Below are positions 1-12,100 of a DNA stretch of 64,000 bases, in pieces (position 1 is the stretch's first letter; each line of letters starts with the position of its first letter). Below the pieces are notes generated by a model. It saw only the letters and a list, made by a program, of their open reading frames with translations. It did not search any database and was not told the origin of the DNA. A program made the translations under genes and the position numbers. This DNA comes from Ophiodon elongatus. Lineage: Eukaryota > Chordata > Actinopteri > Perciformes > Hexagrammidae. The stretch covers positions 2,341,001 to 2,405,000 of the forward strand of contig JACSYO010000475.1 of the NCBI GenBank assembly GCA_016806645.1. Reading direction: 5' to 3'.

Positions 1-263
1 GTTCACAGAAATATTCTGTTTATCAGCTGGCCCTACTTCAATGACGACTACACAAGAGACCGTACACTGGCCACACACTCACATATGCTTGTTATTCCAA
101 TCACATTTCAAGCCATGTCGCTTGCGTTTAGTGTCAAATAAAAGGCCTATTACACAACAACAAAGCCCCGATTTCAAATATTCAAGAAAGCTACTGATCT
201 GGTGAGCCAAACTGAGGAGATATCACATTGGTAATGACAACATTTGAGCTGTCAACTGGAAAT

Positions 264-269
264 TTTATT
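264..269 (-). terminator. Candidate polyadenylation signal AATAAA for rhoc
   Basis: The plus strand reads TTTATT, so the minus strand reads AATAAA, followed by a T-rich/GT-containing stretch (ttgtcatt). It is the only canonical hexamer on this strand that I noticed between the stop codon and the window edge. Use in vivo is inferred. Confidence 0.6.
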
Positions 270-1292
270 GAAACTTTTATGCACAGAATAGAACTATAAT
301 CTGTCTGATTTGTATACAGTGTGCATCCATTGTGTGTTGATACCAGAAAACCTGTAGATTCAGTATACAGTGATGCTTAATGACTGTATACTGGATCTCA
401 TTTAACAGCACAGGGTTCAGACAGAAGGCTTGTTTGGGGAAGGCATTGACGTCTTGGTAGAGGCCAGTCTGTCGGACTCGGAGCCAGCGTGCGCATGACT
501 GAGTATTGTGTCCACGACAATAGACTACTGTCTCCAGTGCCAGTTTAAGCTATCGCCATGGGTGAGAGACACAGCAAGGTGCAGTCCAAAACCTCTCCAC
601 ACAAATAGTCGCTGCTGCTTCAGTTTATGTAGGTTTCAGTGGATGAATGCAGAGTGAACCGGCTCTAAATTTAGTCATTAATGCCAGAAGAGAAAGCTTA
701 GGAAAATGGAGCTCTGCTGACTCCAGACATGGTGAGAAAGGATTTTAAGGGTGTAAAATGAATAGTGGTGTGACATATAGGTGGATCGTGACCTAAGCTG
801 ACGTATAAGGAGACAGTGGTACATGCAGGTTGAAGTGAAGCAGGGGTTCCATACTATTGAAGCAAATCTTAAAACTGTTGTGCCATTCAGGAGGCATGTG
901 AGCTACAAGACCCTTCTTTGTAAACATAACACAGACATGATATGTTTGTAAAGTATATGCACATATAAATACAAACATACATTCATATAAGAGGGAAGGA
1001 CAGGTCCTTCACAATAACAGGTGGGTGTGCCGGGGTGGAGGAAAACAGAACAGCAAAAAAACAGAAACAAAAGGTGTGTGAGTAGCAGAGGAAATAGAAT
1101 TTAAAATAAAAGGTTGATTTGTTTTGCTTTTAAACAGGCGTGTCAGTCTTTCATATTCTCCTGTGGCATATCTGCATCTGTGAAGTAAGTATAGTCCACA
1201 GAAGCCATCGATTTAAGGTTTCTCTAGGTTTGCTCTGTGCGCAAGGGGGGACTTCTCCCTCGGGTGCTGATTGGCCAACAGACTCCATCCCT
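264..1292 (-). other. rhoc: rhoc 3' untranslated region
   Basis: The stretch after the stop codon has no further coding potential and contains a minus-strand AATAAA at 264-269. Cleavage would be expected about 10-30 bases further on, near 235-255, giving a 3'UTR of roughly 1.05 kb. The exact end is inferred. Bases 1-235 would then be downstream flank, in which I see nothing. Confidence 0.65.
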
Positions 1293-1466
1293 TCACAGTA
1301 GCTGGCAGCCGCCCCTCTTCTTGCGCTTGCGGACCTGCAGTGCTGCTCTAGTGGCCATCTCAAACACCTCCCGCACGCCGTCCTTGGTCTTGGCGGAGCA
1401 CTCCAGGTAGCCAAAGGCACTGATGCGGTTGGCCATGTCTCTGCCCTCCTCAGACTTAACAGGCTC
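1293..1466 (-). CDS. rhoc: rhoc coding exon 4 (residues 137-193 and stop): SAK motif, polybasic tail and CAAX box
   Basis: This 174-base terminal exon gives 57 residues and a TGA stop at 1293-1295. It holds the G5 motif ECSAKTK (Ser160, Ala161, Lys162), the final helix REVFEMATRAALQ, a polybasic stretch RKRKKR at 182-187, and the CAAX box CQLL with Cys190. A terminal Leu predicts geranylgeranylation and membrane anchoring, as in mammalian RhoA (CLVL) and RhoC (CPIL). There is no second upstream cysteine pattern like the palmitoylated RhoB tail, which argues against RhoB, as does the multi-exon structure. The tail is the least conserved part of the family and is the best place to assign the exact paralogue. 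Confidence 0.96.
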   Translation of the reverse strand, partial: EPVKSEEGRDMANRISAFGYLECSAKTKDGVREVFEMATRAALQVRKRKKRGGCQLL

Positions 1467-1540
1467 CTGGAGGATAAATGGAAAGACGGTGGGTTAAAAT
1501 GATGCTGCAGGTTCAACAAGGTGAACAGTGATTAGTTTTG

Positions 1541-1862
1541 CGGAGTTGGAGAAAGTTATAAAGTACATTTACTCAAGTACTGTATCTAAGTACAAATTCA
1601 AGGTACATGTACTTTAGAGTATTTCCCTTTCATGCAACTTTACTTAACTACATCCACTACACAGACAGGGAACATTTTACTACACAATGAGTACTTTTAC
1701 TTTTCAAACATAAAGTACATTTTGCTGATAATACTTGCATAATTTTACTTAAGTAAGGTTTTGAATGCAGGTGTTTTACTTGTAGTGGTGTATTTTCAAA
1801 TGTGTGGTATTAGTACTTTTACTTAAATAATATGAATTGGAATACTACTTCTTCCAGCACTG
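1541..1862. mobile_element. Non-autonomous hAT-like DNA transposon (MITE) in rhoc intron 4
   Basis: The block is built from ACTTTTACTT, AAGTAC and TACTTAAGTA words and has complementary ends: GGAGTTGGAGAAAGT on the left and ACTTCTTCCAGCACTG on the right, degenerate versions of the CAGTGGTGGAA-type termini. I recognise this as a very common teleost short DNA element with no coding capacity. It fills most of the 451-base last intron and ends 55 bases from coding exon 3. Family name is from memory. Confidence 0.7.
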
Positions 1863-1866
1863 GTCA

Positions 1867-2121
<255 letters not shown>

Positions 2122-2599
2122 CTACAAGGACAGTTGGGAGAGTCCGTGCTGTTTCCCTTGTGACTGTACAAACACAAATATCAAGAGGTCACTGATTGCT
2201 CCCTGATACATGGCCGAGCATGTTAGCCAAATTATGCGCCGTCTGGAGGGAGATGCCCTACTGTGATGGAGTAGGCATGCCATCGGTGTCATAGTCCATA
2301 TCAATAACACCATGGGAGAAAGCCCCAGGAAATGTGCTTGTTTCCTTTTAACGTGGAAACAACTGAATTAAAATGTATTTATTAAGTGCTAGTGTCTTAA
2401 GGATACATTGATCAGAATCAATCTACAATAGGTTAATCTTGGATACTGTTCAATCAACTTCTAATTGACTTTAAATGTACTGCATTTAAAATGGTGCATA
2501 ATAGGAGATTGGGAGCATTTCGATTGCCTATCAATGGCGTCAACATTGCGACGCCTGAGCCAGAAAGTTGTAGCTTGCAGTTCTAACAGTACCAACTAC

Positions 2600-2850
2600 G
2601 GCAAACGTCCTGACAGAGCTCAGTGATTACCTGAGGGGGAATCGGAGGGCGGACACTGTAACCATTGTATGAGAGCAGTGCAGAGCTGCGGCCGTGAGCT
2701 AGCCAGTGACGTCACTACCAGTCACGTGCACTAAAAAGCACGCACGGCCAGCCCTGCTATGTCAAAGCAAGGAGAGAGTCTGATATCATCACACAAACAG
2801 AGAGAGAGTGAGTGACTTCATTCTCTGCTCAGGTAGGAATTACTCCACTA
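2600..2850. promoter_or_regulatory. GC-rich block with CRE and E-box palindromes in rhoc intron
   Basis: The block stands out from AT-rich intron sequence. It contains a perfect CRE palindrome TGACGTCA at 2707-2714 and an E-box CACGTG at 2723-2728 only eight bases away, within a GC-rich 100-base core (ctgcggccgtgagctagcc). It could be an intronic enhancer or a fragment of a GC-rich repeat; sequence alone does not decide. Confidence 0.35.
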
Positions 2851-3751
2851 TATCTTTACATAGCAAACAGTTTGCTGCTATAGTTAGTGCTCTTGAGTGC
2901 CGTACATTGCCCCTTTAAAATACATTTCCCCCAATTATTTATTAAAATTGCTGTAGCTGAGAAACAATCAGCTTTCCTGTTCTGGCTTAGTCAATTCCAC
3001 ACTTTAGACTTTAGACATGACTAACAGTTAACTGTGATGCTTGTCTTTACGGCAGCTGCAGGATTCATTACAACACCAATAATGTAATCATACTAATGAA
3101 CAGACGCCATCTAAATAAGCATTACGTTTTCATAAAATGGATCATTAATTGCATTATGGCCAGAGGCAGTGGACAGGGAAATGTAATGTAAAGTACATAA
3201 ATAATCAAAAGGGGAAAACCTAGAGAGGATCAGTGTGGATTTTACTGCACTGACAAGTCAGACAAAAATGCGGACATTTAATGGAGCATTTGCCAAAATG
3301 CCTTCCTGCATCTGTATGAAATATTATTGAATATCGTTTTTTTCAATGCAAAGAGTTTTAACCAGGTTCATATTTTCCTATATTGAGTATCAGTACGGCA
3401 TGCAAACTCTGCAAATTTTCTTTGCATCTTCTTTTTTGTGGATTGAATCCATATATGCACTTTGTCTATCTTCTTTGCAATTGCCTAAAAACCTAAATTC
3501 TGTATAAATGACTGAAGAAACATAACCAGCTGCCTTGTCTCACTGAGGTAGCATAGCATGGATAAAAAATAAATAAATTAAAAAATTCCTCTCACTATTT
3601 TAATCAGGTCCCTTCTGTGTCAAGTCTCTTGGGTCACTGAAACCACACTGTGATGCCAAAGAGTTTTTACATTACCTTAGTGGGACAACAATTTTCTAAA
3701 ATGTTATTTACGGTTTTGCTAAGTGGGTAAACAATTTGCACGCAGCCTTAC

Positions 3752-3872
3752 CTAAACTGTCGGGGCTATCTATGGAGAAGCACATGAGGATAACATCTGT
3801 GTCAGGGTAAGACAGAGGCCTCAGTCTGTCGTAGTCTTCCTGACCGGCTGTATCCCACAACGCCAACTCCAC
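3752..3872 (-). CDS. rhoc: rhoc coding exon 2 (residues 53-93, first base of codon 93): switch II
   Basis: This 121-base exon is bounded by an AG acceptor (ctttctcag) and a GTAAGG donor, and it leaves codon 93 split after its first base. It carries the G3 motif DTAGQED, residues 59-65, with Gly62 and the catalytic Gln63, followed by switch II YDRLRPLSYPDTDV and the core strand VILMCFSIDSPDSL. The protein sequence is that expected of the RhoA/B/C group in this segment. The frame joins cleanly to the exons on both sides. Flanking introns are 1665 and 1703 bp. Confidence 0.97.
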
Positions 3873-5377
3873 CTGAGAAAGAGGAGAAAAAGAACATAAG
3901 TGAAGCAAGTGGCTGCTAACAAAGAACGCAATTTAGGTAACAACATTAAAAAAGGTAGAATAATCCAACTTCATCTACAGCAGGATAAAGAGGGGAAAAG
4001 AGAATATGGGCAACAAAAACAGAGGCAGAATAACTGAAAAGACGAAGGAAAAAGAGGATTTGAAACAATTAATTCCTTTCATGCCTAAAAAGCAACTCCC
4101 CAGAGGTGGAGATTGTTCCCACAGGATATGCTTAGGCTGTTAATCAAACCGTTAGCAGTCCCAGCGTGCCTGACCTGCTCTAGATAAAACAAATGCCCAG
4201 CAAAAAAAACATTTGCGCTCAGCAAGGTCTGTAGCACATGCTACAATACAACCCCAAAGCACCATATCGGTTTGTCTTCTACACAGTAGCCTAGAAGCGT
4301 CATACATGAATCCATCATGTGGCTTTTGTTTGTATCTCCTAAATGGCTGTGGACTATTAGCTTTAACTGTAATCTAGACATAGTTTATCCTGATTATTTA
4401 ATCCTACAGTAACCTCGCCCACATTGCAATCACAGCTGGAAAACTGTGCCTGATACAGCTGAGGACTGGGGAAAAACAAGGGAGAGCAACTACAGCATGT
4501 TAGCAGTTACTCTTTTATGACTTCCGCACTCATGTTTTGCGAAGGCTTGCTTGTTGGCCGACAAGATACTAGACTGGCTGGCCACACTGCCCTCCGGCAT
4601 TTTCCATAGTATGTGAGCCGTTGGGCTGACATTGAGCATGATAAACCTGTGTCCATTTCTGCTGCTTTTGGAATTATTTTACCACTAGATGTCTCTCAGG
4701 AGTCAGCCTCATCCATTTATTTTAACGAAAGGCTGAACTCCTCTTTTCAGCCTTTATCTTGGTTGTTGTAACCACAACTAAATATAATCAAAGAACGATG
4801 GTAGAGGTCAGCTGTAAGTTGAACTGTGACACTGAAAATAATACTGGAAAACTAACTGCATATTTCAATACACCAAATACTTTATAAAAAAATATCTCTA
4901 CCACGGTTGAGGGGCTTGGAGTACAGTTAACTTTGTATTATACCGCACAGGAAACAGGAAATAGGAGATTAGTCATGATGCATGAGGGGATGGGTTTCAA
5001 CCCTGGTCAGGAAGGTGGCACTGATCCATTTCCTGTTGTTGGCTGGAGGTCTTCTGCTTTATAACAATAAAAAGACCCAAGGATTTGCTTACAATACGCA
5101 CTTTTCTCTAATCTTTGCTTCTTTGTTAAATATTGGATAATTTGACCTCTTTTGGGCCTCAGACAGTTATTCTGATGAATCCCATTTGAGAAGTTTAGAG
5201 GTAAAATGGTTCTTTTGTGGTATTTCTATCATCTCAGACATCTGAAATATGACAAGATGCCCCAACCAGACAGTTTGTAAGAGGTCAACAGTCAAATGTT
5301 TGGGAACTACTGTTTTTTGTTATATCTTAGAAGCATATCTTGTGTTTTTTAGTGTTATTCTGAAAAGCAACTGTCAG

Positions 5378-5476
5378 CTAAATGTAGTGGAGTAGAAAGT
5401 ACAATCTGTCCCTCTGAAAAAAGAAGTATACTCAAAATTTGACCTAAATACTGGACCTACTTAGTTTCCAACACTG
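5378..5476. mobile_element. Fragment of the same hAT-like element, opposite orientation
   Basis: Words such as AAATGTAGTGGAGTAGAA, GTCCCTCTGA, TACTCAAAATTTG and the end TTTCCAACACTG match the reverse orientation of the 1541-1862 family. It is truncated and ends 62 bases from coding exon 1 in the following intron. Confidence 0.6.
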
Positions 5477-5537
5477 TTTATTATTCATAGTCATCCAACT
5501 AAAACAAATAAGAATGTACATTTAAAATATAAAGTAC

Positions 5538-5693
5538 CTGTTTGCCATCAACTTCAATGTCAGCGATGTAGTTCTCAAACACAGTGGGGACGTAGACCTC
5601 TGGGAACTGGTCCTTACTGAAGACGATGAGCAGACAGGTCTTTCCACATGCACCATCCCCAACTATCACCAGCTTCTTCCTGATGGCTGCCAT
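5538..5693 (-). CDS. rhoc: rhoc coding exon 1 (residues 1-52): P-loop and switch I
   Basis: This 156-base exon encodes residues 1-52 and ends in phase 0 at a GTACTT donor. The ATG follows directly after the acceptor (tttgtag), so all of the known 5'UTR must come from an upstream exon. Visible motifs are the P-loop GDGACGKT at residues 12-19 (Gly14, Lys18, Thr19 for phosphate and Mg2+) and switch I VPTVFENY with Tyr34 and Thr37. Thr37 is the Mg2+-sensing residue and Tyr34 is the residue that bacterial glucosylating and Fic enzymes modify in this family. Asn41, the classic C3 ADP-ribosylation site, is also present. No substitution is visible at a catalytic position, so the product should be an active GTPase. 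Confidence 0.97.
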
Positions 5694-6577
5694 CTACAAA
5701 CAGAATACATTTAATATATAATATAATAGTGGGTAGTCTTTATATTAAGAATTGAGAGATGCATGAGAACTAAACAAACAATCAGTAAATTGGTGAGAAG
5801 CAAATCTCTTTAAAAAGGACAGGAGGGAGGTGAAACAATCCAACCAGAAATAGTAAGAATGAGAGAACGAGGAGGAAAGAAAGAGATGATCTAAGTCTGT
5901 TTTAGAGCCGCACCCTCTTCCCTTTCCTGGACTACGTCCTGTGTTCGAGGTGAAAAGCAGAGTCAGGCTGAGGGTTCAGCACTGGCCTGGAAAAGCAGTG
6001 GGAGGGACGAGAACAGGAGGAGAGCAACAGCGTTGGTAATGCTGCGGCCTCAGTGCTCTAACACACTGCTGCACACGCACTGCCTCCGACACGTCACATT
6101 AAAAATGATCCGTCACTTCTACGGCCGGGTGATCTACAGCTCTTACTGGTTTTTGTTGACACCTCTGTATTGCACACAATCTTCTCCCATAATCTTTGCT
6201 TGTATCCCTGAAAGGTGTGTATATGGGAGTGAAACGGGGCTTGCCAGAGAACGATAGGGCCACACACACGGATCAATAAACATCTCCCACAAGCTGACAA
6301 TAATGGAGAGAAGGCAGTAGGTGATGAGACAATGTACTGGCTGCCTGCAGCAGGTACTTTCTGAACCAAAACAAAGATCTACACCTCTACCATAACACAT
6401 GCACCGTACAAATCACAGCTGATGAATCGTGGAGAAATATACAGATTTTTTAAATGAGCTATAATCAATAGATATATTATTACTTATATGTGGACTCCTC
6501 AGCTCTTTTCAGCATCTTATTTGGGTTTTAAGACCCATAACTTTACTGTTCTTAATTTATTCTCACCGGTCTCAGTG

Positions 6578-6905
6578 TTGTTTTTGGCTACTGCAGGCAG
6601 TTGTTTTTAGTAAAAAAGTAAGACCCCCACTTTACACGACCTGCCCAGCACCAAGCGGCAGACAGACAGTTAGCTGGTGAACATAGTGGAGCATTTAGCA
6701 GCTAAAGAGCCCGTTAGTGGAGCAAACGCAGAGCTAAAAAGCAGCGAGATAGATTGCTTTTACGTTCATCAGTTCGTCATGAACAACTCATAATGAATAA
6801 TAATGTTCTTTATTTACTGGGTGTGTAACTAAGCAACTGTTTGCTGAGAAGTTTGCCATATCAACTTAACAGGTGATGATTCAGTGTTGCGTTTACAGCT
6901 TGTTT
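6578..6905 (+). repeat. Interspersed repeat family A, copy 1
   Basis: Shares ordered words with copies at 23620-23925 and 48375-48740: GCAGTTGTTTTTAGT near the start, GCAGACAGACAGTTAGC, TGGTGAACATAGTGGAGC, ATTTAGCAGCTAAAGAGCC, and a tail with GTGTAA, tttgccat and CAGCTTGTTTTTCCTGC. All three copies have the same orientation. No reading frame survives. Probably a non-coding teleost transposable element; class not determined. Confidence 0.6.
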
Positions 6906-9070
6906 TTCCTGCAAAGGGGCCAAAAAGTAATTTATTGTAGCTTCAAGAAAACAAGAAGTAACCCAAGAAAGCAAAACATCAAAGCACTTGTTGTGTACTT
7001 CTTTCATTATCATCAGATCCACAAACTCTAACAGGTATACTAGTAACTGTAATATGTCAAACAGTAATTTTGCGAGTGTATAAACAGTGAAATGGTCTGA
7101 AATGGTCAGTGGGTGGGCTGGAAAGGTCCTGTTGATACCAAATATTTGTAGAAACTAAAGCCAATTAAATTATTAATGGGAACATGGTGGCTCCTCTACA
7201 TAGAGTGACCAAAACATATTATATACATATTATAAACGTATTTGTATTCTGTCATTTATTGCATGAAATACATTTTCTTCAGCGTTGTTAAAAAGGACCG
7301 AGCCCAGGCGTTTGGGTTTGTTCAAGAATTAAATGTGCATCTCCACATCCTTCATTTTGATTCGCCTCAACTACCATTTCCACTGCAAGAATCACAAGAC
7401 AATTGTTCAGTTTGCTTTTTCTCTCACCCACATTAAATCAGGCCAGTTTGTCTCTGGAGAACGCCACCTGCTCTCAGTGATAGCATGCTGCTGTTGCTCC
7501 ATTCATCATACTGTCACTACCAGAAAGAAGGACGGACACGGACACGGACACACACACACGCCTGGTAGCCACCGTGCAGCTCCAGAAAGCTTCCGAGATA
7601 CGTTAGTCCTGCAGATGTTGTGCCGTGACAAAATAATGCTGCTTATTGACGACGATAGCTCTCCCAGCATGCTGCCTACGGTGCCAGGGGCAACACATGA
7701 CGCTTAGTGGGGATAATGGCCCCTTACCTTTGCACTAATGCGTGTGCACACTGTGCCAGTACAAGGATGGGAACAGGCACTCCAAGGACTTCTTTCTAAA
7801 ATCAGCGCTGATGTTGAGGCGTGTTCTGCTACCCTTAAACTGTCACGTGAAACAATTCCCAATTAATAGTGATATCATACGAAGTGGTGATGCTGACGTT
7901 TCCCCAATATATGGAATATAAATTAATCAAAGAGTAGAAAAACAACTAAAACTCCAAACCAATCATTGATTGATTGTCAATTAATTGAATCATGTCAATT
8001 CATTAATATAACTGTCAAACTCTGATATCTGTGCGAGTCAAATGTGCCAGACAGCATAGTGGTGAGAAGCTGTGCACCAGTGAAATCTTTTAAGAATTTT
8101 CATTTTACTTTCATTATTAACTCATTAAATATCCATTGTTGTGCTCTTCCTGCTGGAAGCAACAGTCATTCTCTGTTGTTCGGGGAACATCTGCAGGTGC
8201 TTAATGGGCTTTGTGGAGAGGCGAGAATATGAGCCACAGGAAAAACATCTGGAATTCAACCATTTTGTCATTTTCTCTCATTCTCCCTCCTCGAGTTTCT
8301 CCCCTCAGGTCAGTTCAAATAAGCTTCATTAGCTCAAGGAGGAGACGCACACAACTGGTCCTGCCTCTTCCTTAAGTCAGACAACTCTGGACTCAGTGTG
8401 GGATTGTTCATTCATCAGGATTCATGGAGAGCAGACACCCATATAACAGACTGGAGGTTGTACGATTTAACGTAAATATAATTGATATCAAGTCAAAACT
8501 AACTAGGACTCTATCCATGGCCTGAGAGGGAGTTTCCCTGAATCTCAAAATTATCCCTTAATGTTATAAATTATATTATTATAAGTGATACATAAACCTC
8601 ATTAAAACAAATTAAACCCACCAAAGAACATCGTCCTAAAGTATGCAGCTATTCATTGTTTTACCATTTGCTTTTGTATTATGACACTCTACTTTTGAGT
8701 TATATTCAACAATCAATAATTAAGGGTGGCCTTGATTTAATGTTGCCTGTCTGGGAAAAATTGTTTTAAGAGAAAAAAAACCCCCCAGTACAAATACACT
8801 CATTAATAATTGAAATGAAGATCTGTGTGATGTTAAAAATCGCTTGTACAAGCCGCAGTGAATTGAATAGACTAAGCCCGCCCCGTGATAATACAGCTGA
8901 ATTATTCTCAGTGTTACAAAAAAACAATAAGAACCCCAAAACGCACTGAGGCCATTTTCTGAGTGGTGAGCCATAATATAGAGACATTCAGTACCTGCCC
9001 TCACACACCCTACGGTCTCCGAGAGAAAGGTCATATAACCTATAAGTGCGTTCACACGTTTCTCAGGAAG

Positions 9071-9122
9071 AATTTTCCCGTCTTGCATAATGTTTGAATT
9101 TTCCCGTCTTACATAATGTTTG
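9071..9122 (+). repeat. 26-bp tandem duplication
   Basis: Two adjacent copies of a 26-base unit beginning AATTTTCCCGTCTT and ending CATAATGTTTG differ by a single G/A change (tcttgcat against tcttacat). A recent local duplication in rhoc intron 1. Confidence 0.9.
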
Positions 9123-12100
9123 TCCCTGTGTGGGGTAGCACAGGACAATGTTCTCATTCCTTGCACATGCAGCACAAATGCTTATTTCTACCTGGAAGGT
9201 TTTGATTCACCCACTGCAGTTAGCCAGCAATATTAGCAAAAAAGAGACATTCTAAATCACATCATGGTTCAGCAAACTCAAGGTATGAACACCAACACTC
9301 AGTTAGTGGCCCTTTTGATTAGGAGTATATACTGTACAAGCCATAAAACTACCATAGAGGACAGAAATAATAATACAAAATATATATACATATATATACA
9401 AAAAATAAATGACCACATTATATTTTGAACCAAAATATTTACCATTACTTACTTTACCAGCAAAAAAATTGAATCTGGCTCAACTTTTGCTGCAGCAAAA
9501 TTACATGATGTAATCTGACAAGGCACGGCTGTGTGACCGATTAAATACATCCAAGCGCAAATTCCTGGTGGATTACTATGCAAGATGAACAGCATATTTC
9601 TACTTTTCACCTCGTGATGAAGTTGTAAAATCCTGTCCCAGAGTATTATAAATTTGTGCTGCATTTTGGCGTCTGAGAAGCCTTCAAATTCATGGCTCAG
9701 TTAACTATACTTGCTGGATCATATTTCTTGTCTCACCGGCTGTACATTGCCTAAAGTAAAACCTGGTGGAGGTAAAGTCATGATGTGTAGATGCCTCTAA
9801 GCTAAATTAACTGATGGAGGTGAAGAGGAGATGATGAATAGAGACAAACAGGCTCTTGTATGGCCAGTTTGACAGAGCAAAGATAGAAATAAACTTATGT
9901 GGTGACTTGAATGAAGAGTATGGAGACATACATGGGGATTTGGCCAAATACTAAATGCAATAGATACACTACATCTGCCCTGGGCGAAATATATTACCAG
10001 AAGTTACGGAATAAGGACAGAACTGTAGAATCACAAGAAGATAAACAAACAGGATTTAAGCTGCTGAGCAGACCATGAACAAATGAATGTCCCCCTGATT
10101 CATTTTTCCTTGGAATGTGCTAGGATACCCCTTGTCAAATTTACACTAACTGTATACTTGCAGGTGATGTTTGAACAAAGAGTTTGAGTTGTTACAGACA
10201 AACATAAACAGAGTGTTAACAGTTCAGGTATTGACACACCGATCGGTCAAAAGCAGGAAAAGGCATTCCACATGAAGAATAATAACGGATCACTGAATTC
10301 TCACAATCAAACCCTGTCTGACTGTGTACAAATGTGGGAGGACGTAAGCTTTGAGGAATGTCTCACCCACTTTCAACACACCTCACCCCTTTCTTCTAAA
10401 CACACAACAGCTCTCCGGCCACCAGTATCGCTCCCTTTTTCTCCTGGTTGACATGTTGAGGAATGGATTATACATGAAGACCAGGATGGGTAAGAACAGA
10501 CATGGGGGCCAAACTGCAACAACTACACATTCACTAACACTGAAACAGATGGAGCAACTTTTCTCCACCTGATTTAAGTGCTGCTCTTGGTTGACGACTG
10601 CATTTCAGGGCAGTGTTTTGAACATGGTGGGGACGGAGAGGCAGTCTGCATTTTTCCAAAACCGGTCTCCCACAACAGATTTACAATGACACTCATATTA
10701 CACAAAAGATAATCGAACCATTTTCAAAACAGAGCTAAAACTATTAATAAAAATCGATAAACAGAATATCACCAATTAATCGTAATTGTTAAATCAGAAA
10801 TGGCACCCCACCCCCCAAAAACAAATCACTGGTGTACAGTGATTTTGATGTGAATAATTACTGGTTTTCTTTGCCTTTAAACTGAAAATGTTTGGGTTTG
10901 GTCAGACAAAAGAAGCAATTTGAATATGTTGACTTTTTCACGATTTTCTGACGCCGTGCGTGGCCACTTGATGAGAATAGGACAGAGAACGGGGAATACA
11001 GTACATACAGCGCAGGAAACAAGCGCCATGCACAGTCGGTATGCTTGTAGTGTGTACAGTCCTTGCGGACGCAGATGACAAAGTGTACGTCATGCGGACC
11101 CTCGCCAGACTTCAGACAGGACGCGGTGTGTGTCACTCCAAAAGGAAATTATAGAGCAGGCAAGAAAGAAGGCAAATGAGTATTGAAAACGTTTCAATTC
11201 AGAATCGATGCATCACCTGATCAAGTGACATCAACGGAGATCAGATTTAGGGCAGCTCTCTATGAGGCAACAACAGGATCCACACATGCAGTAATACTCT
11301 GATGCGTAAAATTAGTGGAGGACCTGTTTAGGGAGGTGCCGGATGTGCTTTGTTAATGCAGAGCTATTTAGTTGACAAACATATTCAGACTGCTTCATTC
11401 ATTTCAATGTAGACTTACTTAAGGCTACGTTTGCACTATGGAGATGTACAATGTCGGGAAATATAAATTAAATAGAATTTAAAAAACATAAACAATCAAA
11501 CTCTGCACACAAACACACACACACACCTTTTGCTTGAGGTTTGATTAGAGAAATCCTTGTAGAGAAGTTGCAACCAAGCTCAAACTATGAAGGTTGAATC
11601 AAACTTGAGACCAGAAGTGGCTGCTCAGGATCCAGGTTGGGGAGGCAGCTAAAGTCAGAGAACCTAGCTGGAGCCCAAAATAGGACAGAGCCATTGAGAC
11701 TACCCCGACCCAATTCATCACAGAGACCAGCTCAGAGCAGAGGACGAAAGAGAGAAATAGCACACAGAATTATCCTTTCATCCGCCCCCGAGTTTCTGTA
11801 TGGAAACTGTGCTTCTCGTACAGACAGAGAGAAAAGTCGGAAAGATGGGCTGAAGGAAGGAGAGGCGTGGCGGTCAGAACATCAGCATGTGATACACAAG
11901 CAACAGATATGGAGAAATGCAAAACATACCAAAGTCTTTGATTAATATTCCAGGAGTACAAAATAAATAAATGGATGAATTAGTCGTGACGTGGATAGGG
12001 GACAGAGCTAATCAGGACATGGTTAGGAATCATTAATGTGTTTCCGTTTTCGAAGCCCTGCTTCTCACTCTCTCATAATTTGTTCCTGTACCTCCCTCCC

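Noticed and set aside
8720..9175. 151-codon minus-strand open frame in rhoc intron 1
   Set aside because: No splice-site logic, no known family, and part of it translates a 26-bp tandem duplication.
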